Part shown: piece after piece, positions 8,403 to 17,323 of the stretch | How the letters are laid out: the number at the start of each line of letters is the position of its first letter | Numbering within the stretch: position 1 is the stretch's first letter | Assembly: GCF_004369205.1 (NCBI RefSeq) | Contig: NZ_QFGA01000003.1 | Coordinates: 124,001 to 188,000 of the forward strand | Direction: 5' to 3' | Source of the DNA: Pelotomaculum schinkii | GTDB lineage: Bacteria; Bacillota; Desulfotomaculia; Desulfotomaculales; Pelotomaculaceae | Length of the DNA stretch: 64,000 bases | Program-made: the position numbers and the translations under genes | The notes under the pieces: model-generated | What the model was told of the DNA's origin: nothing | Seen by the model: only the letters and a program-made list of their open reading frames with translations | Databases searched by the model: none

Positions 8403-9860
8403 CTAATGTCCAAAACCTTCTATTTTCCATCCCGTCTGAGGAGATTCATAAACCATGCTACAATCCCAAAACTGCTCTCCGCTGCTGATGATCCTATCCT
8501 CATTGTATTGAATGTCCATCGTTACCCTGAAGATTTTAGTGCTGTTATCCGGCTCGTCAATCAGTTCGGCTTTCAATAGTTTTACGGATTTCAGATTATC
8601 AAAGTTTGATGGAGCTCCGACCCCGGAATCCGTCAAAGGCAATCCGACCCCTTCGTTAAATAATTCCTCGTTTGGCATGTTTGAGGTTAAATTTCCTAGC
8701 AGCGTTTTTTTCGAGAGACAATATCCAGCAGTCTTAGCGTCTTTTTTATCCAGCGCCACAAAATATTCTTCAATAACCTGTTCCGGCTCTAATTTGGAAA
8801 GACTTTCTTCGGTGCTATCCGCTTGAATCATTTCCGCAAGCCATTCGTTGAGCGTTCGGCCTGTCACTTTTTCAAAGCTGTTTCCTTTCAGACTACAAGC
8901 GTTAAAAGCGCTGTGCCTCCCGGCACTGATAAATGCACCGATTATTTTGTCGCTGTGTTTTACAACAATACCCCTGCAATTCTGTATCGGATAAAACTCC
9001 TGCGGCATACTCTCATGGACCTTATATATTTCAACGTCAATGGCGGCGGTATTGGAGTATCCGCTCATGTCCAAGCCGATATCCTTTGAAAGCGCATTGT
9101 TATATGCGAAATAATATGCGTTTGGATTAAAACCAGATAAGGCGTTAATGTTGTTGAGCTTGTTTTTCATTGCGCTGATCTGATAATCGAGCGTCCAACC
9201 ATATTCCTTAAACAGCGCCACAGCGTCGGCGTCGTCTATGTGGGCGGTGATGTCTGTGTTCTCCAGAAATGAATCGATATATCGCGCAAAATCCGTCTCC
9301 GTTTCGAAAAGGCCGCCGTCTTTCAGGATATAGGCTTTTTTATACAGCGTATCATAGTAGAGTCCGCAGCTATATCCTCCTATCTCATTAGACAGTTTTA
9401 TTGTATATTGATTTGTATGATTGTTATTCAGGTCATCCTCCTGTGCAGACGTCAGGCTGGTCCGGATCGTCGAATCGATGTATGCCACTATCCGGGAATT
9501 GGTCGTTTCAAACTCGTTTGCCGACTTGAAGCCTTTATTTTCGGAGAGAAACTCAATTTTTACTCTGTTATACTCCGTATGATATGCCGCTTCTGAAGGG
9601 CTTTCCGATATTGAGCTTAGCCCGCCGTCCTGATTTGGTAAGCCTTCAGGCGCTTCCGTTTGCCTGCTGACCAAAAGAGAAAGGCTGATGGCAGCAACAA
9701 CCACAACTACTGCGGCGCTTACCCAAAACACGGGCTTTTTATAATGCAGCACATTATTCACCCTCGCCTTTACTTCCGTTTTACCAAAGGCACATGAAGC
9801 GGTATTCGGCGTCGAATATTCGCAAATTATCCATTTTAGTTCTCTGCTAAGTCGAATGCG
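8403..9860 (-). pseudogene. BlaR1/M56 peptidase-like protein, N-terminal domain lost
   Basis: The frame reads ...FGKTEVKARVNNVLHYKKPVFW followed by a hydrophobic helix, exactly the junction after the M56 zinc-peptidase domain of BlaR1/MecR1-like proteins. The extracytoplasmic part ends in a DUF4829-type domain (EQVIEEYFVALDKKD...WKIEGFGH). The peptidase domain with HEXXH is missing: the frame meets a TAA inside a perfect palindrome at 9851-9892. A GTG at 9761 could start a 452-residue membrane-anchored protein, so residual expression is possible. Confidence 0.65.
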
Positions 9861-9892
9861 TTAGACCTTGTTATTAGTCTAACGCATTCGAC
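9851..9892. repeat. Perfect 15-bp inverted repeat with 12-nt loop
   Basis: GTCGAATGCGTTAGA (9851-9865) is exactly complementary to 9878-9892. It sits at the point where the M56-like reading frame breaks off, so it marks a junction or an inserted small element. Confidence 0.85.
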
Positions 9893-9960
9893 CTGCGCCT
9901 GCCAAGAGGGAAGTTTATTCGGGCAAAGTACAGATTGAAAAGAAGAACATTTAGGATCGT

Positions 9961-10000
9961 CCTCTTGCAGGCTTTTCCCGGATATTCGCCCGAGTTCGGA
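9961..10000 (-). pseudogene. Fragment of an HTH gene like the Fic partner
   Basis: The minus strand reads SELGRISGKSLQE, nearly identical to SELGRISGKSPQAF of the HTH gene at 7552-7767. Nothing else of the gene remains in the surrounding 150 bp, which otherwise hold no recognisable feature. Confidence 0.6.
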
Positions 10001-10057
10001 CTGGTGACGTTGAAAGCTCTAATTCAGCAAGCATAATACAGCCGGAGGGCGGCGGTT

Positions 10058-10270
10058 TTATTCGTTGACCTCTGGTTTTTCGTCTATCACGTTGGGCAGA
10101 ATAAGAGGCATATCCTCACTTTCGATGTATTCGTTTTCCCCGTCCCGCTGGGCTTTTTGTAGTTGATCGATGGCGGATTTCACTGCGTTGAAAAGCGAAA
10201 AATACATGTTCTTGTAGTCGGGTATGGTATATCTCCCCTTTGCTCCGTTATCAGAGCAATTATAACTCAT
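10058..10270 (-). CDS. Small hypothetical protein, divergent from an XRE regulator
   Basis: A 70-residue acidic protein (MSYNCSDNGAKG...). The middle (YKNMYFSLFNAVKSAIDQLQKAQRDGE) is a predicted helix followed by an acidic tail, a pattern common in small phage-type genes. The open frame extends to 10588, but the upstream part is an antisense shadow of the HTH gene, so ATG 10270 with AGAAAAGAA before it is preferred. Function unknown. Confidence 0.5.
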   Translation of the reverse strand: MSYNCSDNGAKGRYTIPDYKNMYFSLFNAVKSAIDQLQKAQRDGENEYIESEDMPLILPNVIDEKPEVNE

Positions 10271-10334
10271 TTCTTTTCTATAATCAAGAAGAAAATGCTC
10301 CGTATTTAGAACAAAGAAAAGTGGTTGATCGTAA

Positions 10335-10568
10335 ATGGGCCAAAGCATCAAGGCCGATAAAAATATCGGCGAAAATATCCGCAAGTGGAGAAACGCCAAA
10401 GGCATGACGCAGGAACAACTTTCGGCGCAATTGCAGGTGTGCGGCTGTGACATCTCGCGCGGGACGCTGGCAAAAATCGAAGCGGGCATCCGCCATATTT
10501 CCGTAAAAGAATTAAACGCATTCAAGGCCATCTTGGATATCGCATACGACGATTTTTTCACGCAGTAA
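10335..10568 (+). CDS. XRE family transcriptional regulator
   Basis: A 77-residue single-domain HTH protein. IGENIRKWRNAKGMTQEQLSAQL and CDISRGTLAKIEAGIRHISVKEL form helices 1-4 of a Cro/CI-type domain that fills the protein. It is divergent from the small hypothetical gene, an arrangement typical of a phage-like switch or accessory regulator. No effector domain is present. It is followed by a large hairpin. Confidence 0.85.
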   Translation: MGQSIKADKNIGENIRKWRNAKGMTQEQLSAQLQVCGCDISRGTLAKIEAGIRHISVKELNAFKAILDIAYDDFFTQ

Positions 10569-10600
10569 AGCGCGGCGCAGCAGCTCAAAGGGTTTGGGGA

Positions 10601-10668
10601 TGCTTTCCCACAAGCGAAAGGGGGCTGGATTTTCCGTCAGGAAAAATCCAGCCCCCTTTCGGAAAGCA
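10601..10668. terminator. Long hairpin, terminator-like
   Basis: An outer stem (TGCTTTCC at 10601-10608 with 10661-10668) encloses a long inner stem built on GGGGGCTGGATTTTCC and its complement (about 10617-10660). No strong T tract follows the outer stem. It may stop transcription from either side. Confidence 0.6.
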
Positions 10669-10784
10669 TGATAAATGCGAAATATTTTATCCACGACAAA
10701 TAACGACACATTCCCCGAAGGTAAAAACAGAACTTATGTACAATAGCAAAACATATAACTTATTGTCGAGAGGATGAATGTCAT

Positions 10785-13088
10785 TTGAGTATCATAAGAG
10801 AGGCAGCTCCCGGAGTTTTAATAAAATGCAATGACATTACCAACTCGGACGGTACCGGCTTGACCAGGGAAAAGACTCCAGACATTTCAGAGCTTGAAGC
10901 AGTCAATTTACAACTTAAAGAGGAAGTTGAAAGAATAAAAAAGTCGGAAGAGATTTTAGAAATATTATTAAAACATACAATTTTCTCGGTAGCTATCCTT
11001 GACAGAAATTATACTTTTGTGCGTGTTAACGAAGCCTATGCAAAAGCAGGTGGGCGTAACGTCGATGTCTTTCCCGGTCATAATTACTTTGAATTCTACC
11101 CCTCCGATGCTAAAGAAATCTTTGATCATGTTGTGAGGACGAAAGAAACCTATAAGGTTTCTGCAAGACCTTGCATCTGCGGCGACCAACCCGAACGGGG
11201 GGTTACTTATTGGGATTGGACGCTTGCGCCTGTGCTTGATTCGTCCGGAGAGGTCGATTTGTTGATTCTCACTTTGTGTGATATTACTGAACATGTTAGA
11301 TTTAAAGAAAAGCTGTCTGCAAGTGAAGAACATTACCGTTCCATTTATGATAACAGCCACGATGGTATTATCTTGAGTCATGTAGAAGGTGCAATAATAT
11401 CAGCCAATCCCGCGGCTTGTCGTATGTTTGGCGGAACAGAAGAAGAGTTGTGTGCTGTTGGCAGGAATGGCATCTTTGATTTGGATGACCCAAGGATTAT
11501 GATAGCTGTTAAGGAGAGAGACCAGATAGGAAGCTACAACAGCGAGATGACATTGTTGCGCAAGGATGGAACTAAATTTCCGGGTGAGGTTACTTCGAAC
11601 CTGTTTAAGGATCAGAATGGCCGTATTTTAGCCAGCACGATTATTAGGGATATCACAAAGCGTAAGAAATCGGAAGAGGCCCTCCGTTTATCTGAAGAAA
11701 AATTCTCAAAAGCCTTTTATAACAGTCAAGCTATGATGTCTATTACCAGGCTTAGCGATAACGAGTTAATTAATGTGAATAAGACTTTTGCGGAAGTCTT
11801 GGGTTACGACCGGAAAGAGCTTATAGGTAAAACTATTTATGAACTGAATATCTGGGCGGACCTGAAAGAAAGACAGGATATGCTGAGAAAACTGTTTGAA
11901 AATGGTTATGTCAAAAATCTTGAAATTATGTTCAAGAAAAGGTCGGGAGAGAGCGTTTATGCAATTTCTTCTTTTAATATTTTTGACGTAGAGGGCGAGA
12001 AGTGTTTACTTTCTTCCTTTATAGATATAACAGAACGTAAGATAATTGAAGAGAATTTGCGTGTATCTGAAGAACTGTTTTTTAAAGCTTTTAATACGAA
12101 CCCGCTTCCGATGATTATAGTGTCAATGAAGCATGGAGCATTTGTGGAAGTTAACGAAGCTTTCATCAGAAGAAACGGTTATGACAAAGAGGAATTAATG
12201 GGCGTCAGGATGATTGATATCCATCATTGGGTTGACATAAATCAGTATTTTGAGTTTATTGAGGATATTAAAAAAGAAGGTTCCATCAATAACTATGATG
12301 TCAGATTTCGCAAAAAATCAGGTGAGATATGGAGAGCCTTGTTGTCAGGGGTTATCATTATGTGGAATAATGAGCAATGCACCCTGGCAATCGCTAATGA
12401 TATTACAGAACTAAGACGTTACCAGAGAGAAATTGAGCGTTTAGAACGTCTAAACTTAATCGGAGAAATGTCAGCCAGTATTTCTCATGAGATAAGAAAT
12501 CCAATGACCACTGTCAGAGGCTTCCTGCAGTTGTTTTTGAAAAGGGAAAGGTATGCCCAGGACAAAGATTACATACTTTTGATGATAGAGGAGCTGGATC
12601 GGGCTAATTCAATTATCACAGAGTTCCTTGCCCTTGCCAAAAATAAGGCTGTTGAATTGAAGAGCCAAAGTCTAAATAAGATAATAGAGACCCTCTTCCC
12701 TCTGCTTCAGGCCGAAGCCATGAAACAAGATAAAATTATTGAACTGGAACTTGGTGATATTCCGTATGTAACCTTTGATAAAAATGAGATTCACCAGCTT
12801 ATCCTTAACCTTGTTCTTAACGGTCTCGAGGCAATGCCGGCAGGAGGATGTATAACCATCAAGACGTTCCAGGAACGCGCTCAGGTAGTCCTTGCTGTGC
12901 AGGACCGTGGGACAGGGATTGCTCCGGAGGTCCTTGAAAAAATAGGCACGCCTTTCTTTACAACCAAGGAGAATGGCACCGGGCTGGGAGTGGCCATATG
13001 CTACAGCATTGCTCAGAGGCATAATGCCAGGATAGATATAGCGACTGATTCCAACGGGACAACTTTTTACGTTAGGTTTAAGGCTTAA
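10785..13088 (+). CDS. Multi-PAS sensor histidine kinase (sporulation-kinase type)
   Basis: A 767-residue, apparently soluble kinase without membrane segments. After a short coiled coil (about residues 32-60) come four PAS domains (roughly 60-180, 183-300, 303-420, 428-545). The HisKA dimerisation domain carries the phosphoacceptor His568 in SHEIRNPM, and the HATPase domain has the N box (NLVLNGLEA), a DRGTGI G1 box and GTGLGV. The overall plan resembles Kin-type orphan kinases of spore formers. Start TTG 10785 follows GAGAGGA; the ATG just upstream is out of frame. No response regulator adjoins it, so it probably feeds a phosphorelay elsewhere. Confidence 0.9.
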   Translation: MSIIREAAPGVLIKCNDITNSDGTGLTREKTPDISELEAVNLQLKEEVERIKKSEEILEILLKHTIFSVAILDRNYTFVRVNEAYAKAGGRNVDVFPGHNYFEFYPSDAKEIFDHVVRTKETYKVSARPCICGDQPERGVTYWDWTLAPVLDSSGEVDLLILTLCDITEHVRFKEKLSASEEHYRSIYDNSHDGIILSHVEGAIISANPAACRMFGGTEEELCAVGRNGIFDLDDPRIMIAVKERDQIGSYNSEMTLLRKDGTKFPGEVTSNLFKDQNGRILASTIIRDITKRKKSEEALRLSEEKFSKAFYNSQAMMSITRLSDNELINVNKTFAEVLGYDRKELIGKTIYELNIWADLKERQDMLRKLFENGYVKNLEIMFKKRSGESVYAISSFNIFDVEGEKCLLSSFIDITERKIIEENLRVSEELFFKAFNTNPLPMIIVSMKHGAFVEVNEAFIRRNGYDKEELMGVRMIDIHHWVDINQYFEFIEDIKKEGSINNYDVRFRKKSGEIWRALLSGVIIMWNNEQCTLAIANDITELRRYQREIERLERLNLIGEMSASISHEIRNPMTTVRGFLQLFLKRERYAQDKDYILLMIEELDRANSIITEFLALAKNKAVELKSQSLNKIIETLFPLLQAEAMKQDKIIELELGDIPYVTFDKNEIHQLILNLVLNGLEAMPAGGCITIKTFQERAQVVLAVQDRGTGIAPEVLEKIGTPFFTTKENGTGLGVAICYSIAQRHNARIDIATDSNGTTFYVRFKA

Positions 13089-13111
13089 CAGCGCTTGGTT
13101 GCTTTACTTGC

Positions 13112-14368
13112 TTATGGGGCCGGTCCGGGCGGGCCGGCGAACTGTGCGTAAATCCGGTTGATTACACTCTCTTCGATGTTTTTATACCCGCTCTTTAAAA
13201 ACTCATAACAACCGCCGTTGGTCACGAAAATAACCCCGTTGTTTTCGTCGCGGTCAAAATACATGTCGCTGACCAGGCCGCAGGCATCCCCGGCGTGCCC
13301 GGTCAGCCTCCTGCCCGCCAGGGCGTCGGTGATGTGGAACATTAGACCCATCTGCCTGAAGAACCCTGCCAACCCGAAACCGCACCAATGTATCTGGTGC
13401 ATCAGATCAACAGCAGCTCTACTTAGAATACGGACACCGCCATAAACTCCCCCGTTCATATGAGCAATCGTGAACTTGGCCAGGTCAAGCACACTTGTCC
13501 TGACCGCCCCCGCCGGGCCGATATAGAAGTTCCCCAAAGGGTGTTGATATGTCCTTCTGGATGGCCTCTGGCCTTCCGGATAGTAATCGCAGGCCGGGTA
13601 AAACCTGTCGTCTCCGCTCGTTTCATAAAGAACGGCGATTTTTTGGTGATTGACGATATCGGCCGGCACATAGCTGGCATCCATCCCCAGCGGCTTAAAA
13701 ATGTGGTTTATGGCATACCGGTCGAAACGTTCCCCTGAGAGCATTTCCACCAGAGCGCCGATGATGCCGGCGCCGAAATTGGAGTAGTTGAAACGGGCGC
13801 CCGGCCGGTAGTCGCCCCAGGTCAAACTGCTGTAAGCCTCACTGCCGGGGACCAGGAGTTCCCTTAAGGGAGGTGGGTTGGGTGAACTTAAAGCCGCCGC
13901 ATATCCGCCGGTATCCAGGATGCTGGAGGTATGGGTTAAGAGCATGTGGAACGTAATTTTATCATCAGGATAATGCGGGTTTCTAACCGGGTAGCCCAGG
14001 CAACTGCTGATATCGCTGTCGAGGCGGAAGAGACCCGACTCCCAGAGCTGCATCAGTGCGGTAGCGGTAATTGTTTTGGAAACCGAGGCTATCCTGTAGA
14101 TAGTATCGGGGCCTGCCGGGCGGCTTTTCTCTAAATCAGCCCACCCATAGCCATTGGCCCAGACCACCCCGCCGTCCTTGACAAAGGCTGCGGAAACTCC
14201 GACGATTTGACTCTTATGCATTTCCTCCAGGATCGCAGTATCCAGGATGTTTTGGGGGACATTGGGGTAAGGTTTTAGGCTGACCTCTTGTGGTGGACCG
14301 GCCTGCTCCGGCCAAAAAGGTTCGGCCGGGTTGGCCTGTTGTTGCCAGTGGTACAGTGGACGGGACAT
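13112..14368 (-). CDS. Serine hydrolase of the beta-lactamase/penicillin-binding class C family
   Basis: A 418-residue protein with the SxxK catalytic motif (Ser95-Lys98 in ASVSKT) and a YSN tyrosine motif in RFNYSNFGAG; the C-terminal HAGDACG segment fits the third KTG-like box. The family includes class C beta-lactamases, DD-peptidases and esterases. No clear signal peptide is present, which argues for an intracellular esterase-like enzyme rather than a secreted lactamase. It is convergent with the kinase gene and probably monocistronic. Confidence 0.85.
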   Translation of the reverse strand: MSRPLYHWQQQANPAEPFWPEQAGPPQEVSLKPYPNVPQNILDTAILEEMHKSQIVGVSAAFVKDGGVVWANGYGWADLEKSRPAGPDTIYRIASVSKTITATALMQLWESGLFRLDSDISSCLGYPVRNPHYPDDKITFHMLLTHTSSILDTGGYAAALSSPNPPPLRELLVPGSEAYSSLTWGDYRPGARFNYSNFGAGIIGALVEMLSGERFDRYAINHIFKPLGMDASYVPADIVNHQKIAVLYETSGDDRFYPACDYYPEGQRPSRRTYQHPLGNFYIGPAGAVRTSVLDLAKFTIAHMNGGVYGGVRILSRAAVDLMHQIHWCGFGLAGFFRQMGLMFHITDALAGRRLTGHAGDACGLVSDMYFDRDENNGVIFVTNGGCYEFLKSGYKNIEESVINRIYAQFAGPPGPAP

Positions 14369-14400
14369 ATATATCCACCTCGCAGACCTCGTTTAAATAC

Positions 14401-14590
14401 GGAAGCAGGGGGACGGGAAGCAGGGGGACGGTTCTTTTGCTTCCCTGAAAATAGCTTTACGGCTCAGAGCGAATCCCCCAAAATGCAGGGGCGAATTCAA
14501 TCGCAAAGAAGTTACATTAGCCCCCATGCCGCCTGCCTGGTGTTTTCATGGCGCGGAGCGCCGCGCTGGCGGCGGGTGGAACTACTTTGT
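14401..14590 (-). repeat. Intergenic repeat element (reverse orientation)
   Basis: Begins with a doubled GGAAGCAGGGGGACG palindrome half and continues with GAGCGAAT, GCGAATTCAATCGC and CCTGGTGTTTTCATGGCGC segments shared, in order, with the elements at 17092 and 32357. It occupies part of the space before the purine promoter. The next ~230 bp hold no recognisable gene. Confidence 0.75.
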
Positions 14591-14868
14591 ATATCTATAT
14601 AAAATATGTATGTATCATACAAAAGAGCATACCCCATTAGAACCTTCATCTTTCCGGTTTGGCTGTGGTGCTGGAAGGTATTCCCGTGGCAATTAAGGGA
14701 TATGACGGCTCACCGGAAAAAATTCCTGTAGCTTTATCCCCGTTATTTGGACAACAAGCCAATAGAAATACAGTATGAAATGTACATAAACTTAAAATAA
14801 AAGGGTTTTTGATGTTGAAATTCTTCTATAAACTTGTTAATATAAGGCTGTAATAAATCCAGCCCGTT

Positions 14869-14897
14869 TTGCATACGGGCATATTGTTTTGTATAAC
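14869..14897 (+). promoter_or_regulatory. Candidate promoter of the purine operon
   Basis: TATAAC at 14892-14897 lies 17 bp after TTGCAT (14869-14874) and would start the transcript just before the riboswitch. A second candidate, TTGAAA (14815) with TAATAT (14838), also at 17 bp, is an alternative. Confidence 0.45.
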
Positions 14898-14911
14898 TTA
14901 GAACCACAAAC

Positions 14912-15113
14912 GGGGAGAAAGTGTGCCTAGGGTTCCATGTCTTCAGCCTTTAGGGAAGGCAGTTCGGTCCAAGCGGCACAGGCCTGATGGAAATTGGCCG
15001 GTATTCGGTTTGTGTCTGCAGCCATTTCCTTATGGTTACACCGATCAGGGAGAAAAGCCCAGGCGGGTAGGTTTCACTCGAAATCCTATTCGTCCGGGCT
15101 TATGTTTTTTGGG
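14912..15113 (+). ncRNA. ykkC-family riboswitch, probably the PRPP class, with terminator
   Basis: Hallmarks of ykkC RNAs are present in order: CTAGGGTTCC near 14928, a GTTCGGTCCAAG segment near 14963, and the 3' GGGAGAAAAGCCC block at 15048-15060. The AAGCCC arm (15055-15060) also begins a long hairpin that closes with GGGCTT (15096-15101) and runs into TTTTTT, so ligand folding and termination share one strand. Known classes of this family bind guanidine, ppGpp or PRPP; position directly before purE and the purine operon favours PRPP. High PRPP would then permit read-through. Confidence 0.75.
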
Positions 15114-15204
15114 GATTGGGATACTACTTGATATTAATAATATGATCAGGCCAAATGATATGGTGTTTGGTATGAATGTATTACCAAAGGGAGAGAAACT
15201 AAAA

Positions 15205-15729
15205 ATGTCAAAAATCCTGGTTGGCATAGTCATGGGCAGTGATTCCGACCTGCCGGTAATGAGAGCGGCCTCCGATGTGCTGGAGGAATTGGGAATTCCC
15301 TGTGAAGTGGTCATATCCTCCGCCCACCGGGTTCCGGACAAGACCGCCGCATACGCCAGGACAGCTGTGGAGCGGGGCCTTGCGGTAATCATCGCCGGGG
15401 CCGGCCAGGCTGCCCACCTGGCGGGCGTAATAGCGGCCCATACTCCTCTACCGGTTATCGGCGTTCCCCTGCAGTCGGGTCCTCTTAGCGGGGTTGACGC
15501 TCTCTATGCCACTGTCCAAATGCCTTCCGGTATTCCGGTAGCCACCGTGGCTATCAACGGGGCCAAGAACGCCGGTATCCTTGCCGCCCAAATCATTGGC
15601 GCGACGGACTCTGCAGTGAGAGACAGGGTAACGGCTTTTAAGGATAAGCTGGCCAGACAGGTCACTGAAAAAGACGCCCTTTTAAATGAACTGGGCATCG
15701 ACGGGTATCTGGAACGGTCGAGAAAATAA
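15205..15729 (+). CDS. purE: N5-carboxyaminoimidazole ribonucleotide mutase
   Basis: A 174-residue class I PurE. GIVMGSDSDLPVM (residues about 7-19), SAHRVPDKT and GAGQAAHLAGV are the substrate-binding signatures. It interconverts N5-CAIR and CAIR in de novo purine synthesis. The open frame extends upstream to 14923, but that part is the riboswitch; ATG 15205 has GGGAGAG before it. It is the first gene of the purine operon. No purK is present in the window, so the partner must be elsewhere or bicarbonate chemistry is used. Confidence 0.95.
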   Translation: MSKILVGIVMGSDSDLPVMRAASDVLEELGIPCEVVISSAHRVPDKTAAYARTAVERGLAVIIAGAGQAAHLAGVIAAHTPLPVIGVPLQSGPLSGVDALYATVQMPSGIPVATVAINGAKNAGILAAQIIGATDSAVRDRVTAFKDKLARQVTEKDALLNELGIDGYLERSRK

Positions 15730-15762
15730 GGCATAAAAGCTGTTGAGTATGGAGGATTAACA

Positions 15763-17058
15763 ATGATCGAAAGATACACTCTGCCTGAAATGAAGGCTGT
15801 CTGGTCCGAGGAAAACAAATTCCGCAAGTGGCTGGACGTTGAAATTTATGCCTGTGAAGCTTTGGCCGAGCTGGGTCAGGTGCCGCCGGCGGCGCTGGCT
15901 GAAATCAAGGAAAAAGCGAATTTTGATGTACAGCGTATTGCCGAAATTGAAGCTGTGACCAACCATGATATCATTGCCTTTACCACCAACGTGGCTGAGT
16001 ATGTGGGCGAAGCCGGCAAGTACATCCACCTCGGCCTGACTTCCTCGGACGTTTTGGACACGGCTATGGCTGTCCTGATGAAAGAGGCCGGGCGATATCT
16101 GCTGGTAAGATTGGAAAAGCTGAAGGAAGCTCTTTTGGAAAAAGCCGTGGAGCACCGCAACACCGTGATGATCGGCCGTACCCACGGCATCCACGCCGAG
16201 CCCATCACCTTTGGTTTAAAAATGTTGCTCTGGGTAGACGAGGTAGAACGCTGTATCCAGAGAATGGAGCGGGCGGTGGAGATTATCAGCGTGGGTAAAA
16301 TCTCCGGAGCGGTGGGGACCTACGCCAACATTAACCCGCGTGTAGAGGCGCATGTCTGCGCCAGGCTTGGCCTGGCGCCGGCCAAAGTGAGTACCCAGGT
16401 GCTGCAGCGCGACCGGCACGCCGAGTATTTGACCACGATCGCGGTTATCGGCAGTTCCCTGGACAAGTTCGCCACCGAACTGCGCAGCCTCCAGCGTACG
16501 GACATCCTTGAGGTTGAGGAGCAGTTCAAGAAGGGTCAGAAAGGGTCCTCGGCCATGCCGCACAAGCGCAATCCCATTACCGGCGAGCGTATCTCCGGGC
16601 TGGCCCGCCTCCTGCGCGGCAACGCTTTGGCCGCCATGGAAAACGTGGCCCTGTGGAACGAACGTGATATCTCTCATTCCTCGGTAGAGCGGGTCATTGT
16701 CCCCGACTCTACGATTACTCTGGACTACATGCTGGCCAAGCTCACCGACATTATCACCAACCTGCAGGTTTACCCGGAAAACATGTTGAAGAATATTGAT
16801 CGCACCCATGGCTTGATTTTTTCTCAGCGGGTGCTGTTGGCCCTGGTGGAAGAGAAAGGCCTGACCAGGGAGCGTGCTTACGAGCTGGTGCAGCGCAACG
16901 CTATGCAGTCCTGGCGCACCGGAGAGAGCTTCCGCAGCCTGCTGCTGAAGGATGGTGATGTTGCTTCGCTCCTCACTCCTCAGGAGGTTGATGAACTCTT
17001 TGACTATAACTACCACCTGAAAAATGTTGATTTAATATACAGCAGGTTCGGCCTGTAG
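15763..17058 (+). CDS. purB: Adenylosuccinate lyase
   Basis: A 431-residue member of the fumarase/aspartase superfamily. The signature loop GSSAMPHKRNPI (near residue 263) holds the catalytic serine; TSSDVLDTA and GRTHGIHAEP supply the other active-site histidine and serine regions. It cleaves SAICAR to AICAR and adenylosuccinate to AMP. GGAGG precedes the ATG; it follows purE by 33 bp in the same operon. Confidence 0.97.
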   Translation: MIERYTLPEMKAVWSEENKFRKWLDVEIYACEALAELGQVPPAALAEIKEKANFDVQRIAEIEAVTNHDIIAFTTNVAEYVGEAGKYIHLGLTSSDVLDTAMAVLMKEAGRYLLVRLEKLKEALLEKAVEHRNTVMIGRTHGIHAEPITFGLKMLLWVDEVERCIQRMERAVEIISVGKISGAVGTYANINPRVEAHVCARLGLAPAKVSTQVLQRDRHAEYLTTIAVIGSSLDKFATELRSLQRTDILEVEEQFKKGQKGSSAMPHKRNPITGERISGLARLLRGNALAAMENVALWNERDISHSSVERVIVPDSTITLDYMLAKLTDIITNLQVYPENMLKNIDRTHGLIFSQRVLLALVEEKGLTRERAYELVQRNAMQSWRTGESFRSLLLKDGDVASLLTPQEVDELFDYNYHLKNVDLIYSRFGL

Positions 17059-17091
17059 TTCACATAACACCGTCGTGGTTCCCGCAGCAGC

Positions 17092-17287
17092 GGATGAAAT
17101 GGGTTGCCCACGGGCCCCGTCGGCGAACGTATCATGAAAGCACCAGGCGATGCAAGGGCGATTTCAAACCGCACACGGCGCGCTGGTGCCGGACCTGCAT
17201 GACATTTGTGCGAATGAATTCGCGCTGCGAGCTAAACAGATGTACGGTTATTTTCAAGGAAGCAAAAGAACCGTCCCCCTGCTTCCG
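17092..17287 (+). repeat. Intergenic repeat element, near full length
   Basis: A roughly 196-bp unit: GGATGAAAT at the left end, CACCAGGCGATG, GCGATTTCAA, CGGCGCGCTGGTGCCGG, GCGAATGAATTCGC, and a right-end palindrome containing AAGAACCGTCCCC. The same order occurs in reverse at 32357-32600 and partly at 14401, 20910, 28365 and 31418. It fills the purB-purC gap. Confidence 0.8.
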
Positions 17288-17323
17288 TTATTTTCAAAAA
17301 TTAAGATGCGGGAGGTTTGACAA

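Noticed and set aside
9851-9892. Integron attC site, because of GTTAGAC/GTCTAAC
   Set aside because: The core sites are in the wrong order, the repeat is perfectly symmetric, and no integrase or cassette structure is nearby.
10271-10588. N-terminal half of the minus-strand frame ending at 10058
   Set aside because: It is antisense to a clear XRE gene and has no protein-like character.
14640-14780. Short protein-like frame (LAVVLEGIPVAIKGYDGS)
   Set aside because: No start or ribosome site and no family recognised; possibly a gene remnant, but too weak to annotate.
14923-15204. N-terminal extension of purE
   Set aside because: The residues do not resemble PurE, and the region has ykkC RNA motifs and a terminator.
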